From an uncultured Lachnospiraceae bacterium (GTDB lineage: Bacteria > Bacillota > Clostridia > Lachnospirales > Lachnospiraceae), in the NCBI GenBank assembly GCA_910583605.1, contig CAJTXN010000009.1, positions 1 to 64,000 of the forward strand: DNA of 64,000 nucleotides. Direction: 5' to 3'. Within the stretch, counting starts at the first letter, position 1, and every line of letters begins with the position of its first letter. Below are positions 1 to 7,904 of this stretch, in pieces. The notes beneath the pieces are model-generated. The model worked only from the letters and a program-made list of their open reading frames with translations, ran no database searches and was not told the DNA's origin. The position numbers were made by a program, and so were the translations under genes.

Positions 1-78
1 TAATGCGTCGGGAGGCTTTCGCTTCCTTTCGCATTTAATGTTACAATTTTCAATTGATTTGAATAAGTAAAAAATATG

Positions 79-107
79 TTGACAAAACAAAATATAGAAC
101 ATATAAT
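79..107 (+). promoter_or_regulatory. SigA-type promoter, -35/-10
   Basis: TTGACA at 79-84 and TATAAT at 102-107 with a 17-base spacer: a full consensus match. Transcription would begin near 114 and read into the small-protein/ABC cassette. A GC-rich hairpin-like stretch at the very start of the window (about 8-36) lies upstream and may be the terminator of the previous gene. Confidence 0.8.
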
Positions 108-173
108 TAATAAAAAATAAAGAAATGGGTTATAAATGATGAAAAAAAGAAAATTCAAGGTAGTTATTACAGA

Positions 174-509
174 TTGGAAAATAATCATAAGAATTATTAT
201 GTAAAGATATATTCTAGTGGTAGAGTAACATGTAAAAATGTATATATGGGAATGATTTGGGGAGGACAAAAATGTTATTTAACTGGAACAGGTACAGGAG
301 AAGCACAAAAGTATAAAACAACATCAGATGAGGCATATTATCATTTGATATTTATTACATCTGATTATAAACTAAGAGACTATAAAGGAAGATTGATTCT
401 GGATGGAAAAGATTTATGTGCAGATAATGATGATGTTGGTTATTTTTCTGCTAGTTTAAGTAAGGATTGTAAAACAATAACAACAAATGGGAATAAATAT
501 ACAAAATAA
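174..509 (+). CDS. small hypothetical protein, probably frameshifted at its 5' end
   Basis: I do not recognise this 111-residue frame. It is open from a TTG at 174 with only a weak upstream ribosome site. An ATG pair at 136/139 lies just after the promoter but in another frame, where it stops after 22 codons. One extra A in the run of seven As at 142-148 would join the two frames into a 124-residue protein beginning MMKKKKIQGSYYRLENN. The body is rich in Tyr, Lys, Gly and Asp with two Cys pairs and no clear membrane segment. Its tail (NGNKYTK) resembles the tail of the next gene (FNKIYTKK), so the two may be distant relatives, which is an inference. It heads the ABC transporter cassette, where such small proteins can be the exported product or an immunity factor. 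Function unknown. Confidence 0.5.
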   Translation: MENNHKNYYVKIYSSGRVTCKNVYMGMIWGGQKCYLTGTGTGEAQKYKTTSDEAYYHLIFITSDYKLRDYKGRLILDGKDLCADNDDVGYFSASLSKDCKTITTNGNKYTK

Positions 510-519
510 GGAGAATATA

Positions 520-942
520 ATGAAAAAGAAAAAACTTATTATTGCTTCGGTCAGTCTGATTATTATTGTAATTGCAACAATATTTATTTATCAGTACATA
601 TTCCATAAGAAAGAAGAAGTTTCGTTTGACGGTACATACAGCTCTGATACCGGTGAAGTAACAATTGCAGTAAGTAAAGGAACGATTCGGATTATAGAAA
701 ATGAAAAGGACTATATATACAATCGAATCTATGATAAGATTTATAATGATAAAATGGATAGAGAAGCATTTGATGTTTTTGCCAGAACTGCCATTGATAA
801 TATGGCAAATGGAACAGAATACAGTCTGGTTTCTGACACAATGGTTATCTGGCCGGTGGAGGGAGATGCGGCAACTTTTAGTATTTATCCGTTAGAGGAC
901 GGAAAGTTATCTTTTTTTAATAAAATATATACAAAGAAATAA
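520..942 (+). CDS. membrane-anchored hypothetical protein
   Basis: 140 residues. The start at 520 is chosen for the AAGGAG at 508-513, six bases upstream; an in-frame ATG at 487 lies inside the preceding gene. Residues 1-4 are lysines, followed by one strongly hydrophobic helix (about residues 5-25), then an extracytoplasmic domain rich in beta-strand-like alternation (FDGTYSSDTGEVTIAV). This looks like a signal-anchor protein exposed outside the cell. It lies between the first small gene and an ABC transporter, separated by only a few bases on each side, so it is probably in the same transcript. No family recognised; a role as transporter partner or immunity protein is only suggested by context. 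Confidence 0.65.
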   Translation: MKKKKLIIASVSLIIIVIATIFIYQYIFHKKEEVSFDGTYSSDTGEVTIAVSKGTIRIIENEKDYIYNRIYDKIYNDKMDREAFDVFARTAIDNMANGTEYSLVSDTMVIWPVEGDAATFSIYPLEDGKLSFFNKIYTKK

Positions 943-997
943 AATGAATGATTTGGGCAGTACCGCAGTTCGTCTGCAGTACAAATGGAAAGGGATT

Positions 998-1675
998 ATG
1001 ATAAAAGTATGTAATATTTCAAAAGAATATGTTTCGGAATCCGGTGTGAAGTGCCTGGCGGTGGAAGGCGCTTCTTTTATGGTTGAAAAAAATGAATTTA
1101 TCAGTATAGTAGGTGAATCCGGGAGTGGAAAATCAACATTGCTCAGTATGCTGGGATTGATTGAAATTCCTACCGGAGGATTTATTGAACTGGACAGAGT
1201 ACGGACGGATCAAATGACAGAGAAAGAATTATCCGGTTTGCGGAACAGACAGATGGGATTTATTTTTCAAAACTATTATTTAGAACATACATATTCTGTT
1301 TTTGAAAATATTGAAGTGCCTATGGTGATTGCAGGAATCGGGAAAGGAGAACGGAAGCAGAGAATCCGGCAGGCAGCAGAACAGGTAAATATTAGTAATC
1401 TGCTGAAAAAGAAACCAGGGGAATTATCAGGAGGAGAACAGCAGAGGGTCAGTATTGCAAGGGCTCTGGTAAATCGTCCAGCCCTTCTTTTGGCAGACGA
1501 GCCTTGTGGAAATCTGGATACTAAAAACGGACAGATGATTATGGATTTATTCCGGGAATTGGTTACTTCCGGTATAACAGTGATTTTGGTCACGCACAAT
1601 CATGAACATGCGGCTATGACCAATCGGATCATAAGAATGAAAGATGGCAGGATTGTGGCAGATGAGAGGATGTAG
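998..1675 (+). CDS. ABC transporter ATP-binding protein (MacB/LolD type)
   Basis: 225 residues from the ATG at 998 (AAAGGGA just upstream); an ATG at 944 in the same frame has no ribosome site. All nucleotide-binding motifs are present: Walker A GESGSGKST (39-47), Q-loop IFQNYY, signature LSGGEQQR, Walker B LLLADEP followed by the D-loop, and the H-loop VTHNHE. The size and the pairing with FtsX-like permeases place it in the MacB/LolD/BceA class, which power lipoprotein, peptide or antibiotic handling rather than bulk import. It overlaps the following permease gene. The substrate cannot be read from the sequence; small-peptide export or self-immunity is an inference from the neighbours. Confidence 0.9.
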   Translation: MIKVCNISKEYVSESGVKCLAVEGASFMVEKNEFISIVGESGSGKSTLLSMLGLIEIPTGGFIELDRVRTDQMTEKELSGLRNRQMGFIFQNYYLEHTYSVFENIEVPMVIAGIGKGERKQRIRQAAEQVNISNLLKKKPGELSGGEQQRVSIARALVNRPALLLADEPCGNLDTKNGQMIMDLFRELVTSGITVILVTHNHEHAAMTNRIIRMKDGRIVADERM

Positions 1676-2828
1676 ATTAAGCCGCCTTCTGGTATTGGAG
1701 GGGAAATGTTGTAAAAAATATTTATGTTGTATGTTTTTTATTATTGCATCGGTTTCCGCAATTATTCTCTATATGCAGTTTATGCTGGATGGGTATGAAA
1801 CGGAATATTATAAACCTTTATGCAGTCAGTATCCAAATGGGGCCAATATCAGTTTAAACAATATTAAGTATAGTAAAGTAGAAGAAGTTCAAAAATTTGA
1901 TGTAGAAATTCAGATGTTATCTTTTGCGGCAGAAGGAGATTTGCTGCGGGGATTTACCATAAATCATTGGAAAGAGGATTGGAAGGGCAGAATTCTGATT
2001 CAGGGAATGAATTTTTTGAATATAGATACTTATATTACAGAGGGAGACCTTCCGTTTTCTGATGATTTACCAGACGATTATTCGGAAAACAGGTTGTGGA
2101 TAAAAGAGAACATTTGTAAAGAATTAAAGATTACAACAGGAGAGCAGGTTACGATTTCTACGAATGTTTTGCATGAGGAGCCATTTGTGGTATGTGGTAT
2201 TTTGAAAGATGATTTTCCGGATTATGATTTTCTTGTGGAAGAGGATACAGGAAACAGACTGATTTTACAAAACGGATTTCATAATCGCTGTAATCTTCAG
2301 CTTAGAGTACCGGATGTCTCAGAGTATTTGTCTGTCTATGAGGCTATGGAGGAAAAGAGTCTGCGTCCGTCAGGAAATGAATTATTGCTGGAACAGATGA
2401 AAACTTTTCGATTAATAAAGAGAATCATTTATTTTATGACGCTGGTTATGGTTTTTGCAGTTGCATTTATTATAAGCTATTGTGTTTCTGTTTTACTGCT
2501 GCTGCGAAATAAAAATATTATGATTTTAAAAGCCTTTGGGTTATCAAACGCAAAAGTTATGCTGCTCTATCTGTTATTGTGTGAAGGGGTAACCATAATC
2601 AGTAACTTAGTGGCCTATGGGATTTCTGTGGTAATGGCGCTATATAATGACGGAATGGGAAGCGGGAGACATTCCGGAAGACTACGGGCAGAGGTTTTGT
2701 CACATATAAGCAGTAATCTGTTGGCAGTAATCATATTGCTTCAGATTTTTTTAGGACTGATTATGATTTTTCGCTGGAAAAAATTGAATGATAGAATTAT
2801 GAAAGCCGGAATACGGCAGAGTATGTAA
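1644..2828 (+). CDS. FtsX-like ABC permease
   Basis: 394 residues from the ATG at 1644, overlapping the end of the ATPase gene by 32 bases; an ATG at 1662 is an equally possible start and neither has a strong ribosome site. One N-terminal membrane helix (about 30-48), a long extracytoplasmic region (about 50-250), then three C-terminal helices with the FtsX-type linker LLLLRNKNIMILKAFGLS. This is the MacB-type layout, with a large external domain between helix 1 and helices 2-4. The overlap suggests translational coupling with the ATPase. It probably forms a heterodimeric channel with the next gene. The C-terminus is short after the last helix. Confidence 0.8.
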   Translation: MAGLWQMRGCRLSRLLVLEGKCCKKYLCCMFFIIASVSAIILYMQFMLDGYETEYYKPLCSQYPNGANISLNNIKYSKVEEVQKFDVEIQMLSFAAEGDLLRGFTINHWKEDWKGRILIQGMNFLNIDTYITEGDLPFSDDLPDDYSENRLWIKENICKELKITTGEQVTISTNVLHEEPFVVCGILKDDFPDYDFLVEEDTGNRLILQNGFHNRCNLQLRVPDVSEYLSVYEAMEEKSLRPSGNELLLEQMKTFRLIKRIIYFMTLVMVFAVAFIISYCVSVLLLLRNKNIMILKAFGLSNAKVMLLYLLLCEGVTIISNLVAYGISVVMALYNDGMGSGRHSGRLRAEVLSHISSNLLAVIILLQIFLGLIMIFRWKKLNDRIMKAGIRQSM

Positions 2829-2858
2829 ATATTAAAAATAAACAGGTTGGTACAATAA

Positions 2859-4142
2859 ATGAAATTACGGGATTATGCATATCTGGCCGGAAGAAATATT
2901 CTTTCGAAATGGAAAAGCAGAGCTGCAATTGGTATTATGTTTACCATTATAGGAGTATTGTTTTTTATATGCGGCTATTTAAATTTTACGTTACAACATT
3001 ATCTGAACTACATACAGCACGGCCGGTTTTCGGAATGTTATCTGTATGCCGAAGATGTGGAAACGATACGGAAAATAGCTGAGAATAAAGAGAAAATACC
3101 GGATGCCGCGGGTATTTCCGTTGTTCGTGAAATGGATACAGTGTTTGGAAGCAGGGAATTATCAGAGCTGGACCTTGTATTGGATCAGGAGGTGCATTCC
3201 ATTATTCCTTCGGGATATCTGGATATGTTTAATACCAGATATCTGAATGTCTGTGAATATGATTTGGCACATGAACAATACAGCTATAATGAGGAACAGG
3301 AATTTCGACATTATAATAAGGAAGAACCGCTTTATTTGTATGGGACTGAATTGGAGGCCGCCGGTCAGGTGGTGATTAGTGATAATCTTTTGGAAAAATA
3401 TGGTGTTTTATCTTCGGAATGGAGTGCTTTGATAGGAAAGAACTTTTCAGTAGTAAACCATAAGAATGGAAAACAATTATTTGGAACCTATACCATAAGC
3501 GGAATTATAAATAGCAAGGCATTACATATTGCTGGCAGAGGAAGTGACCTGACTTATATTTTTTTTAGTTCCAGAAAGGGTTTTTCTTATGAGACGGCTA
3601 CATTCTGTAAAATATTTATAAATTCTTATCAGGCAGTCAGCAGAGTAAAAAATTATATGAATCAGGAATTGGGATTTGTCATGCATTCTTCTTTTATGGC
3701 TGATTCATACGAAAAAATAGCAGAGCTGCAGAACAGTATGTCAAAAGTTTTTGGAATGATTCTTTTATTGATTGGAATAATCTGTATTGCAGCCATAAGC
3801 TTGATATTTATATATGAGTTTCATTGCAACTGCGGATATCTGGGGATTATTCGTGCATATGGAATTACTAAAAAAGATATGAGAAAAATGCTTCAGGTGG
3901 AATATGGCATGATAGCCGGAATTTCTATATTTACAGCAATCATAGGGAGTATATTGCTGCGATATTGTATTGACCGGTATGTTATTGCCGGAATTGAGGA
4001 TAGTATTATAAGAAGTAATGGAATTTTTGTGTTATCCTTAGTAGTATCTGTTATTGTTGTTTCTTTAATGCACAATATGCTTTCGGCAGTATTGGGATAT
4101 ATCAATCACAGACGAAGTATTAATGAGATGATAAAAAGGTAA
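2859..4142 (+). CDS. FtsX-like ABC permease, second subunit
   Basis: 427 residues with the same plan as the preceding gene: a helix at about 22-45, a large external domain (about 50-290), and three C-terminal helices (around 295-320, 350-370 and 385-410). The sequence between the second and third helices (CGYLGIIRAYGITKKDMRKM) matches the FtsX signature region. The gene starts 30 bases after the first permease, with only a weak ribosome site. Having two unequal permeases plus one ATPase suggests an asymmetric transporter. Codon and base composition are markedly AT-rich like the rest of this cassette, consistent with an accessory origin. Confidence 0.8.
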   Translation: MKLRDYAYLAGRNILSKWKSRAAIGIMFTIIGVLFFICGYLNFTLQHYLNYIQHGRFSECYLYAEDVETIRKIAENKEKIPDAAGISVVREMDTVFGSRELSELDLVLDQEVHSIIPSGYLDMFNTRYLNVCEYDLAHEQYSYNEEQEFRHYNKEEPLYLYGTELEAAGQVVISDNLLEKYGVLSSEWSALIGKNFSVVNHKNGKQLFGTYTISGIINSKALHIAGRGSDLTYIFFSSRKGFSYETATFCKIFINSYQAVSRVKNYMNQELGFVMHSSFMADSYEKIAELQNSMSKVFGMILLLIGIICIAAISLIFIYEFHCNCGYLGIIRAYGITKKDMRKMLQVEYGMIAGISIFTAIIGSILLRYCIDRYVIAGIEDSIIRSNGIFVLSLVVSVIVVSLMHNMLSAVLGYINHRRSINEMIKR

Positions 4143-4165
4143 AACTGTAGCATAAAAAAGGAGGA

Positions 4166-4192
4166 GGAGTAATATATGTTGTATATTACTCC
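4166..4192 (+). repeat. perfect 11-bp inverted repeat containing a strong Shine-Dalgarno and ATG
   Basis: GGAGTAATATA (4166-4176) and TATATTACTCC (4182-4192) form a hairpin with a five-base loop. It lies 24 bases after the second permease. A very strong ribosome site (GGAGGAGG, about 4160-4167) runs into the left arm, and an ATG at 4176 opens a 15-codon frame (MLYITPVEIMKKIKI, stop 4221-4223). No T-run follows, so this is not a standard terminator. It could be a regulated start of a mini-protein or a leftover of a deleted gene. Confidence 0.5.
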
Positions 4193-4280
4193 TGTTGAAA
4201 TTATGAAAAAGATTAAAATATGAAAAGATTTTTCTTTTTCTTTGAATGATTATATATTAAAGAGGAAATGTGTATAAATC

Positions 4281-4373
4281 ATGAACAATATGATAAAAAT
4301 TGGTGAATATATACAAAGAAATAAAGATTTAACTCAAAAAAATCATAGTATTGTTAAAAAAGATAATGTATGA
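4281..4373 (+). pseudogene. truncated XRE-type HTH regulator remnant
   Basis: A 30-codon frame reads MNNMIKIGEYIQRNKDLTQK and then breaks off. This matches the typical beginning of an XRE/Cro-type regulator (IGEYIKxLRKxxxLTQxxLA) with residues missing between QR and the LTQ helix and nothing after it. The stop at 4371-4373 falls just before the promoter of the next gene. Most likely the residue of a deleted regulator, possibly of the transporter cassette upstream. The call rests on only about 20 residues. Confidence 0.4.
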
Positions 4374-4379
4374 TATAAT
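4351..4379 (+). promoter_or_regulatory. promoter of the short MCP gene
   Basis: TTGTTA at 4351-4356 and TATAAT at 4374-4379, spacer 17. The transcript should start near 4386, which rules out the in-frame ATG at 4386 as the translation start of the following gene. Confidence 0.7.
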
Positions 4380-4442
4380 CGATGTATGCAAAAAAACGTA
4401 TGGTCGTGTACGAAATACAGATTAGAAAGGATGCGTATACAT

Positions 4443-5030
4443 ATGCAGATTACAGAATTTATTGATTTGGAAACATTACAGAATATACAGGAAGATTTAA
4501 CAGCCTTATCAGGTATGGATATATTGATTTATGATGCTGATATGAATGAAGTTACGAATTGTAAGGATTATGATTCAGCGATTATTGATGAGGCTGAGAA
4601 AGTGGAAGTACTTGCAGGCGGTGAAGTGATTGCCAATGTTGCTATTGTTTCTCTGGAGGGAACGGATCCGGAAAGCATACAGAGAGTGAAAAGATTTGTG
4701 GACTATCTGTTGGTTACAAAGGTAAAAGAATTATATACAGAGGAAGATGAGGAAGCTAAGAATGATGAATATGTAACAAAAGCTTCCAATCTTCTGATTG
4801 AACTGAATGATAAATCAAAAGCGCTGGATAAGATAGAATCAAAACAGAGAATCCTTGCTTTAAATGCTACGATTGAGGCGGCCAGAGCAGGAGAACTGGG
4901 TAAAGGTTTTGCAGTAGTTGCGGATGAAGTTGGAAAACTGGCTCGTAATTCAGGTGAGATTAACCAGTCCATTAAAGCTTCACTTGTGGAATTAACGGAT
5001 TGTATCAATGTATTGGTAAGTATTAAGTAA
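4443..5030 (+). CDS. short soluble methyl-accepting chemotaxis-like protein with PocR-like N-terminus
   Basis: 195 residues from the ATG at 4443 (AAAGG 13-17 bases upstream); an ATG at 4431 is an alternative. No membrane segment. Residues 1-90 ([19 protein letters not shown]...) resemble the beginning of the PocR ligand-binding domain, but the region is shorter than usual and lacks the cysteines often seen there. The second half holds the receptor hairpin tip [19 protein letters not shown], the conserved CheA/CheW contact region, but only about 80 residues of coiled coil instead of 200 or more. It therefore looks like a miniature cytoplasmic receptor that could plug into a chemotaxis array or act as an isolated signalling scaffold. 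It is monocistronic and ends before a strong terminator hairpin. Confidence 0.75.
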   Translation: MQITEFIDLETLQNIQEDLTALSGMDILIYDADMNEVTNCKDYDSAIIDEAEKVEVLAGGEVIANVAIVSLEGTDPESIQRVKRFVDYLLVTKVKELYTEEDEEAKNDEYVTKASNLLIELNDKSKALDKIESKQRILALNATIEAARAGELGKGFAVVADEVGKLARNSGEINQSIKASLVELTDCINVLVSIK

Positions 5031-5071
5031 TCGAAAGTTCTGTAATATAATAGATATATAATAGTCAGATA

Positions 5072-5150
5072 TTGTTCTGCAGCAATAACCGAAAACTCTG
5101 TGAGATTTGCACTTACAAAGTTTTTGGTTATTGCTGCAGAACAATTTTTT
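5072..5150 (+). terminator. long-stem terminator
   Basis: A 19-bp perfect arm (5072-5090, with partner 5126-5144) is extended inward by further pairing (AAAACT...AGTTTT), giving a stem close to 30 bp, followed at once by six Ts (5145-5150). It ends the MCP transcript. The arms carry CTGCAG and are unusually long for an intrinsic terminator. Confidence 0.8.
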
Positions 5151-5227
5151 ATCTGTGCAGTTTTGTGCATTTATTAAGAGGAAACGGATTGTCCAATGAA
5201 AACGATTCAAAAAAATCAAAAAAACTG

Positions 5228-5255
5228 TTGACATTTTTAGAAAGTGAGGTATAAT
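5228..5255 (+). promoter_or_regulatory. tRNA-Asn promoter
   Basis: TTGACA at 5228-5233, TATAAT at 5250-5255, spacer 16, about 18 bases before the mature tRNA. Confidence 0.8.
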
Positions 5256-5273
5256 ATCATTTGTATTTAATAT

Positions 5274-5346
5274 TCCTCGATAGCTCAGTCGGTAGAGCGC
5301 TCGGCTGTTAACCGAGTTGTCGTAGGTTCGAGTCCTACTCGGGGAG
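5274..5346 (+). tRNA. tRNA-Asn (GTT)
   Basis: 73 bases. The acceptor arm TCCTCGA pairs with TCGGGGA, the D-arm is TAGCTCAGTCGGTAGAGC, the anticodon stem is CTCGG/CCGAG with loop CTGTTAA and the T-loop is GTTCGAGTC. Anticodon GTT reads AAC/AAU. CCA is not encoded and must be added after transcription. Confidence 0.95.
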
Positions 5347-5360
5347 TTCAGATTGAAGTA

Positions 5361-5388
5361 CAGGATGTGAGGAAACATCCTGTTTTTT
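5361..5388 (+). terminator. terminator after tRNA-Asn
   Basis: CAGGATGT (5361-5368) pairs with ACATCCTG (5375-5382), followed by six Ts (5383-5388). Confidence 0.8.
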
Positions 5389-5478
5389 GTTGTCAGAAAA
5401 GCGAGGCGGATGTTCCGGGTTCCGGATGAGCGACTCGTTTTTGTTATGTTTTGGAATGCTTTATAAAATTTTGTAAAC

Positions 5479-5514
5479 AAAAAATGTGTCACTTCAATTT
5501 AATGAAGTGACACA
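5479..5514 (-). terminator. terminator of the minus-strand tRNA-Leu
   Basis: A 12-bp stem, TGTGTCACTTCA (5485-5496) with TGAAGTGACACA (5503-5514) and a six-base loop. On the minus strand it is followed by six Ts (plus-strand As 5479-5484). Confidence 0.8.
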
Positions 5515-5521
5515 TGATATA

Positions 5522-5605
5522 TGCACTCGATGGGACTTGAACCCACACCCGGGAACCCGGACATGAACCTGAATCATGCGCGTATGCCAATTCCGCCACA
5601 AGTGC
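5522..5605 (-). tRNA. tRNA-Leu (CAG)
   Basis: 84 bases, class II with a long variable arm. Read on the minus strand, acceptor GCACTTG pairs with CGAGTGC and the discriminator is A. The anticodon arm CATGA/TCATG holds loop TTCAGGT, anticodon CAG (reads CUG). The T-loop is GGTTCAAGTC. CCA is not encoded. It is transcribed divergently from the neighbouring receptor gene. Confidence 0.95.
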
Positions 5606-5619
5606 TAACAGCAAGTAGT

Positions 5620-5648
5620 ATTGTAAATCAAAAATCAGGATTTGTCAA
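5620..5648 (-). promoter_or_regulatory. tRNA-Leu(CAG) promoter
   Basis: On the minus strand TTGACA (plus 5643-5648) and TACAAT (plus 5620-5625) are separated by 17 bases and lie 15-43 bases before the tRNA. Confidence 0.8.
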
Positions 5649-5813
5649 ATGTTTTTTTGAAAAAATATTCAAAAAATTCATTTTTTTGATTTTTTCCACA
5701 AATTTTATAAAAAAATACCGGTGAATGAAATTTGTTTGTTTATTTTGTATAAAGAGTATAGTATAATAGCAGTAATGGTCTTGGAAGAAGATAAGCCAAT
5801 AAAGGAGGAGAAT

Positions 5814-7550
5814 ATGGAAGAACCGATATTCATGAACGATAAGAACAAAAAAAGAAAAAAAGGTTTGATGTGGAGACTGATACTGATAGCAGTAATTCCG
5901 ACACTTCTGGCAGGAGTCATGGCAATAATTTTCGGAATGGTTTCATTGACCGATTCGCTGGAAGAACAGATATATGAAGAATTGAAGACAGTTACATATA
6001 CAGTGGGCGGAATGCTTGATGAAGTTGATGATGGAGCATATATTGAAAAATCAGGCGTTATATCAAAGGGAAAATTCCAATTGACCAATAATGTTGATTT
6101 TCTTGATCGGATTAAAGAAGCAAACAATCTGGAAGTAACCGTTTTCTATGGAGATACCAGAATACTTACCACGATTCTTGATGAGAACGGTGAAAGAGTA
6201 ATAGGAACAAAAGCTACGGACGATATTATTGATAAAGTGCTGAATAATGAACAGGATTATAAAGGCAGCGTAAAGCTGTTTGGCGATAAATATCTGGCAT
6301 ATTATACACCGTTACGTGATAAAAACGGAAGTCCGGCAGGTATGATTTTTGCAGGAAAGCATTTAAACAGCGTGCAGAAGGCAATTTGGACGAACACGAT
6401 CAAGTCCGGAGTGGGAATCGGAATCATACTGATTCTGGTTATTGTGGTAATCATACTGTTTGTATTAAAGATTAAGAGAAGAATTTGGTTTGTAAATCAG
6501 TATCTGGAGGAGATTGCCAAAGGAAATCTGGCGGCAGAACTGAATGATAAAGTTTTAAAAGATAAAACGGAAATCGGTTCCATGGGAGATACAGCGATTG
6601 TACTGAACCGTGAATTAAAGACTATTCTTGGCGATATGGTTGCGGCTTTTGAGAATATGAGGGAAACTTCCCATAAACTGGAATCCATGGCAGATATAAC
6701 AAACAGGTCTACGGATGAAGTAACGAAAGCAGTGGAAGAAATTGCAACCGGAGCCATGTCACAGGCAGAGGAAACCCAGCAGGCAACAGACAATGTAATC
6801 GATATGGGAAATCAAATAGAAAATATTGCCATGAAGTTAAAGACTCTGACCGATAATTCTGCAGAAATGAATAAAAATGATGAAGAGGCGGGCGGTATCA
6901 TAAAAGAACTGAACGGTTCCAACGCGAAGACCATGGAAGCGATTGACCGGATTGCAAAACAGACCAATATAACCAATGAATGTGTGCAGCAGATCAGCCA
7001 GACCATGGAAATCATTACCAATATAGCAGAACAGACCAATCTTCTGGCGCTGAATGCCAGCATAGAGGCAGCGAGAGCCGGTGAAAACGGTAAAGGTTTT
7101 GCGGTTGTTGCCAGCGAAATACAGAAACTGGCGGAACAGTCCAACGATGCGGCAGGAGAAATTCAGAGGATCATAGGAGAATTACTGATGGATTCCGAAA
7201 AAACAGTTCAGATCATGCAGGATGTTAATACGCTTGTTGGTGAGCAGTCACGAAAACTGAAGCAGACAAAGAGTAAATTTGAAGATGTCAGCAAAGGAAT
7301 CAGGAGTTCCATGAGTGACATTAAAGAGATTGAAAAGAAAGCGGAAATTTTAAATCATGCAAGAGGAGAAATCATAGAAACCATCCAGTCCCTTTCTGCC
7401 ATATCAGAAGAAAATGCGGCAGCCTCCCAGGAAACAACGGCTGCTACCGAAGAATTAAAGGCTACCATTGAAGGACTGGCTATGGATGCGGAAACATTAA
7501 AAGAACTGGCGGTAAAACTGGAAAAAGAAGTAAGCATCTTTAAATTTTAG
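5814..7550 (+). CDS. methyl-accepting chemotaxis protein, transmembrane
   Basis: 578 residues from the ATG at 5814, which follows a perfect AAAGGAGG (5801-5808); a TATAAT at 5762-5767 probably belongs to its promoter. Membrane helix 1 at about residues 20-42, an extracytoplasmic sensor domain of about 145 residues that resembles a single Cache domain ([34 protein letters not shown]), helix 2 at about 190-212, a HAMP domain, then a long helical signalling domain. The hairpin tip [18 protein letters not shown] is the conserved CheA/CheW-binding site. The domain ends in glutamate/alanine-rich helices suitable for methylation. Known role of the family: an attractant or repellent sensor at the cell membrane. 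The ligand is not predictable. It lies beside three tRNA genes, not in a chemotaxis operon. Confidence 0.92.
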   Translation: MEEPIFMNDKNKKRKKGLMWRLILIAVIPTLLAGVMAIIFGMVSLTDSLEEQIYEELKTVTYTVGGMLDEVDDGAYIEKSGVISKGKFQLTNNVDFLDRIKEANNLEVTVFYGDTRILTTILDENGERVIGTKATDDIIDKVLNNEQDYKGSVKLFGDKYLAYYTPLRDKNGSPAGMIFAGKHLNSVQKAIWTNTIKSGVGIGIILILVIVVIILFVLKIKRRIWFVNQYLEEIAKGNLAAELNDKVLKDKTEIGSMGDTAIVLNRELKTILGDMVAAFENMRETSHKLESMADITNRSTDEVTKAVEEIATGAMSQAEETQQATDNVIDMGNQIENIAMKLKTLTDNSAEMNKNDEEAGGIIKELNGSNAKTMEAIDRIAKQTNITNECVQQISQTMEIITNIAEQTNLLALNASIEAARAGENGKGFAVVASEIQKLAEQSNDAAGEIQRIIGELLMDSEKTVQIMQDVNTLVGEQSRKLKQTKSKFEDVSKGIRSSMSDIKEIEKKAEILNHARGEIIETIQSLSAISEENAAASQETTAATEELKATIEGLAMDAETLKELAVKLEKEVSIFKF

Positions 7551-7621
7551 AAGGCAATGCGGCTGCCGGAAATTATTTTAAAAGAAATAATATCTGAGTG
7601 GAATAAATTTCAAAAAAAATA

Positions 7622-7650
7622 TTGACAATATTCGTTAATGATGATATTAT
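7622..7650 (+). promoter_or_regulatory. promoter of tRNA-Leu(AAG)
   Basis: TTGACA at 7622-7627 and TATTAT at 7645-7650, spacer 17; a TATAAT overlaps at 7648-7653. Confidence 0.75.
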
Positions 7651-7674
7651 AATTATCGCGTTTGAAAAATATGT

Positions 7675-7761
7675 GCGGAAATGCTGGAATTGGCAGACAG
7701 GCTAGACTAAGGATCTAGTGTTGGAAACGACGTGAGGGTTCAAGTCCCTTTTTCCGCACCA
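7675..7761 (+). tRNA. tRNA-Leu (AAG), CCA encoded
   Basis: Acceptor GCGGAAA pairs with TTTCCGC, followed by discriminator A and an encoded CCA (7759-7761). The anticodon stem CTAGA/TCTAG encloses CTAAGGA, anticodon AAG (reads CUU, or more if A34 is deaminated to inosine). Long variable arm TGTTGGAAACGACG, T-loop GGTTCAAGTC. Unlike the other two tRNAs in this window, CCA is encoded. Confidence 0.93.
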
Positions 7762-7771
7762 GATAATGATG

Positions 7772-7812
7772 ATCCGAACCCGGGTTCCAATCGGGGACGG
7801 CTTCGGATTTTT
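7772..7812 (+). terminator. probable terminator after tRNA-Leu(AAG)
   Basis: ATCCGAA (7772-7778) pairs with TTCGGAT (7802-7808), with further GC pairing inside the loop, and runs into five Ts. Confidence 0.65.
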
Positions 7813-7835
7813 AGTATATCTTAAGTATTAGAAGC

Positions 7836-7870
7836 AAAAGCGGCGTATCGTGAGTGATATTGCCGCTTTT
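7836..7870. terminator. bidirectional terminator hairpin
   Basis: AAAAGCGGC (7836-7844) and GCCGCTTTT (7862-7870) form a nine-pair stem with A/T-rich flanks on both sides. It separates the tRNA transcript from the convergent minus-strand gene that ends at 7905. Confidence 0.6.
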
Positions 7871-7904
7871 GTTATATGTTTCTAATGGAAAGTGATGTGG
7901 AATC

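Noticed and set aside
4386..4442. Longer start of the short receptor gene at ATG 4386
   Set aside because: It coincides with the predicted transcription start and has no ribosome site.
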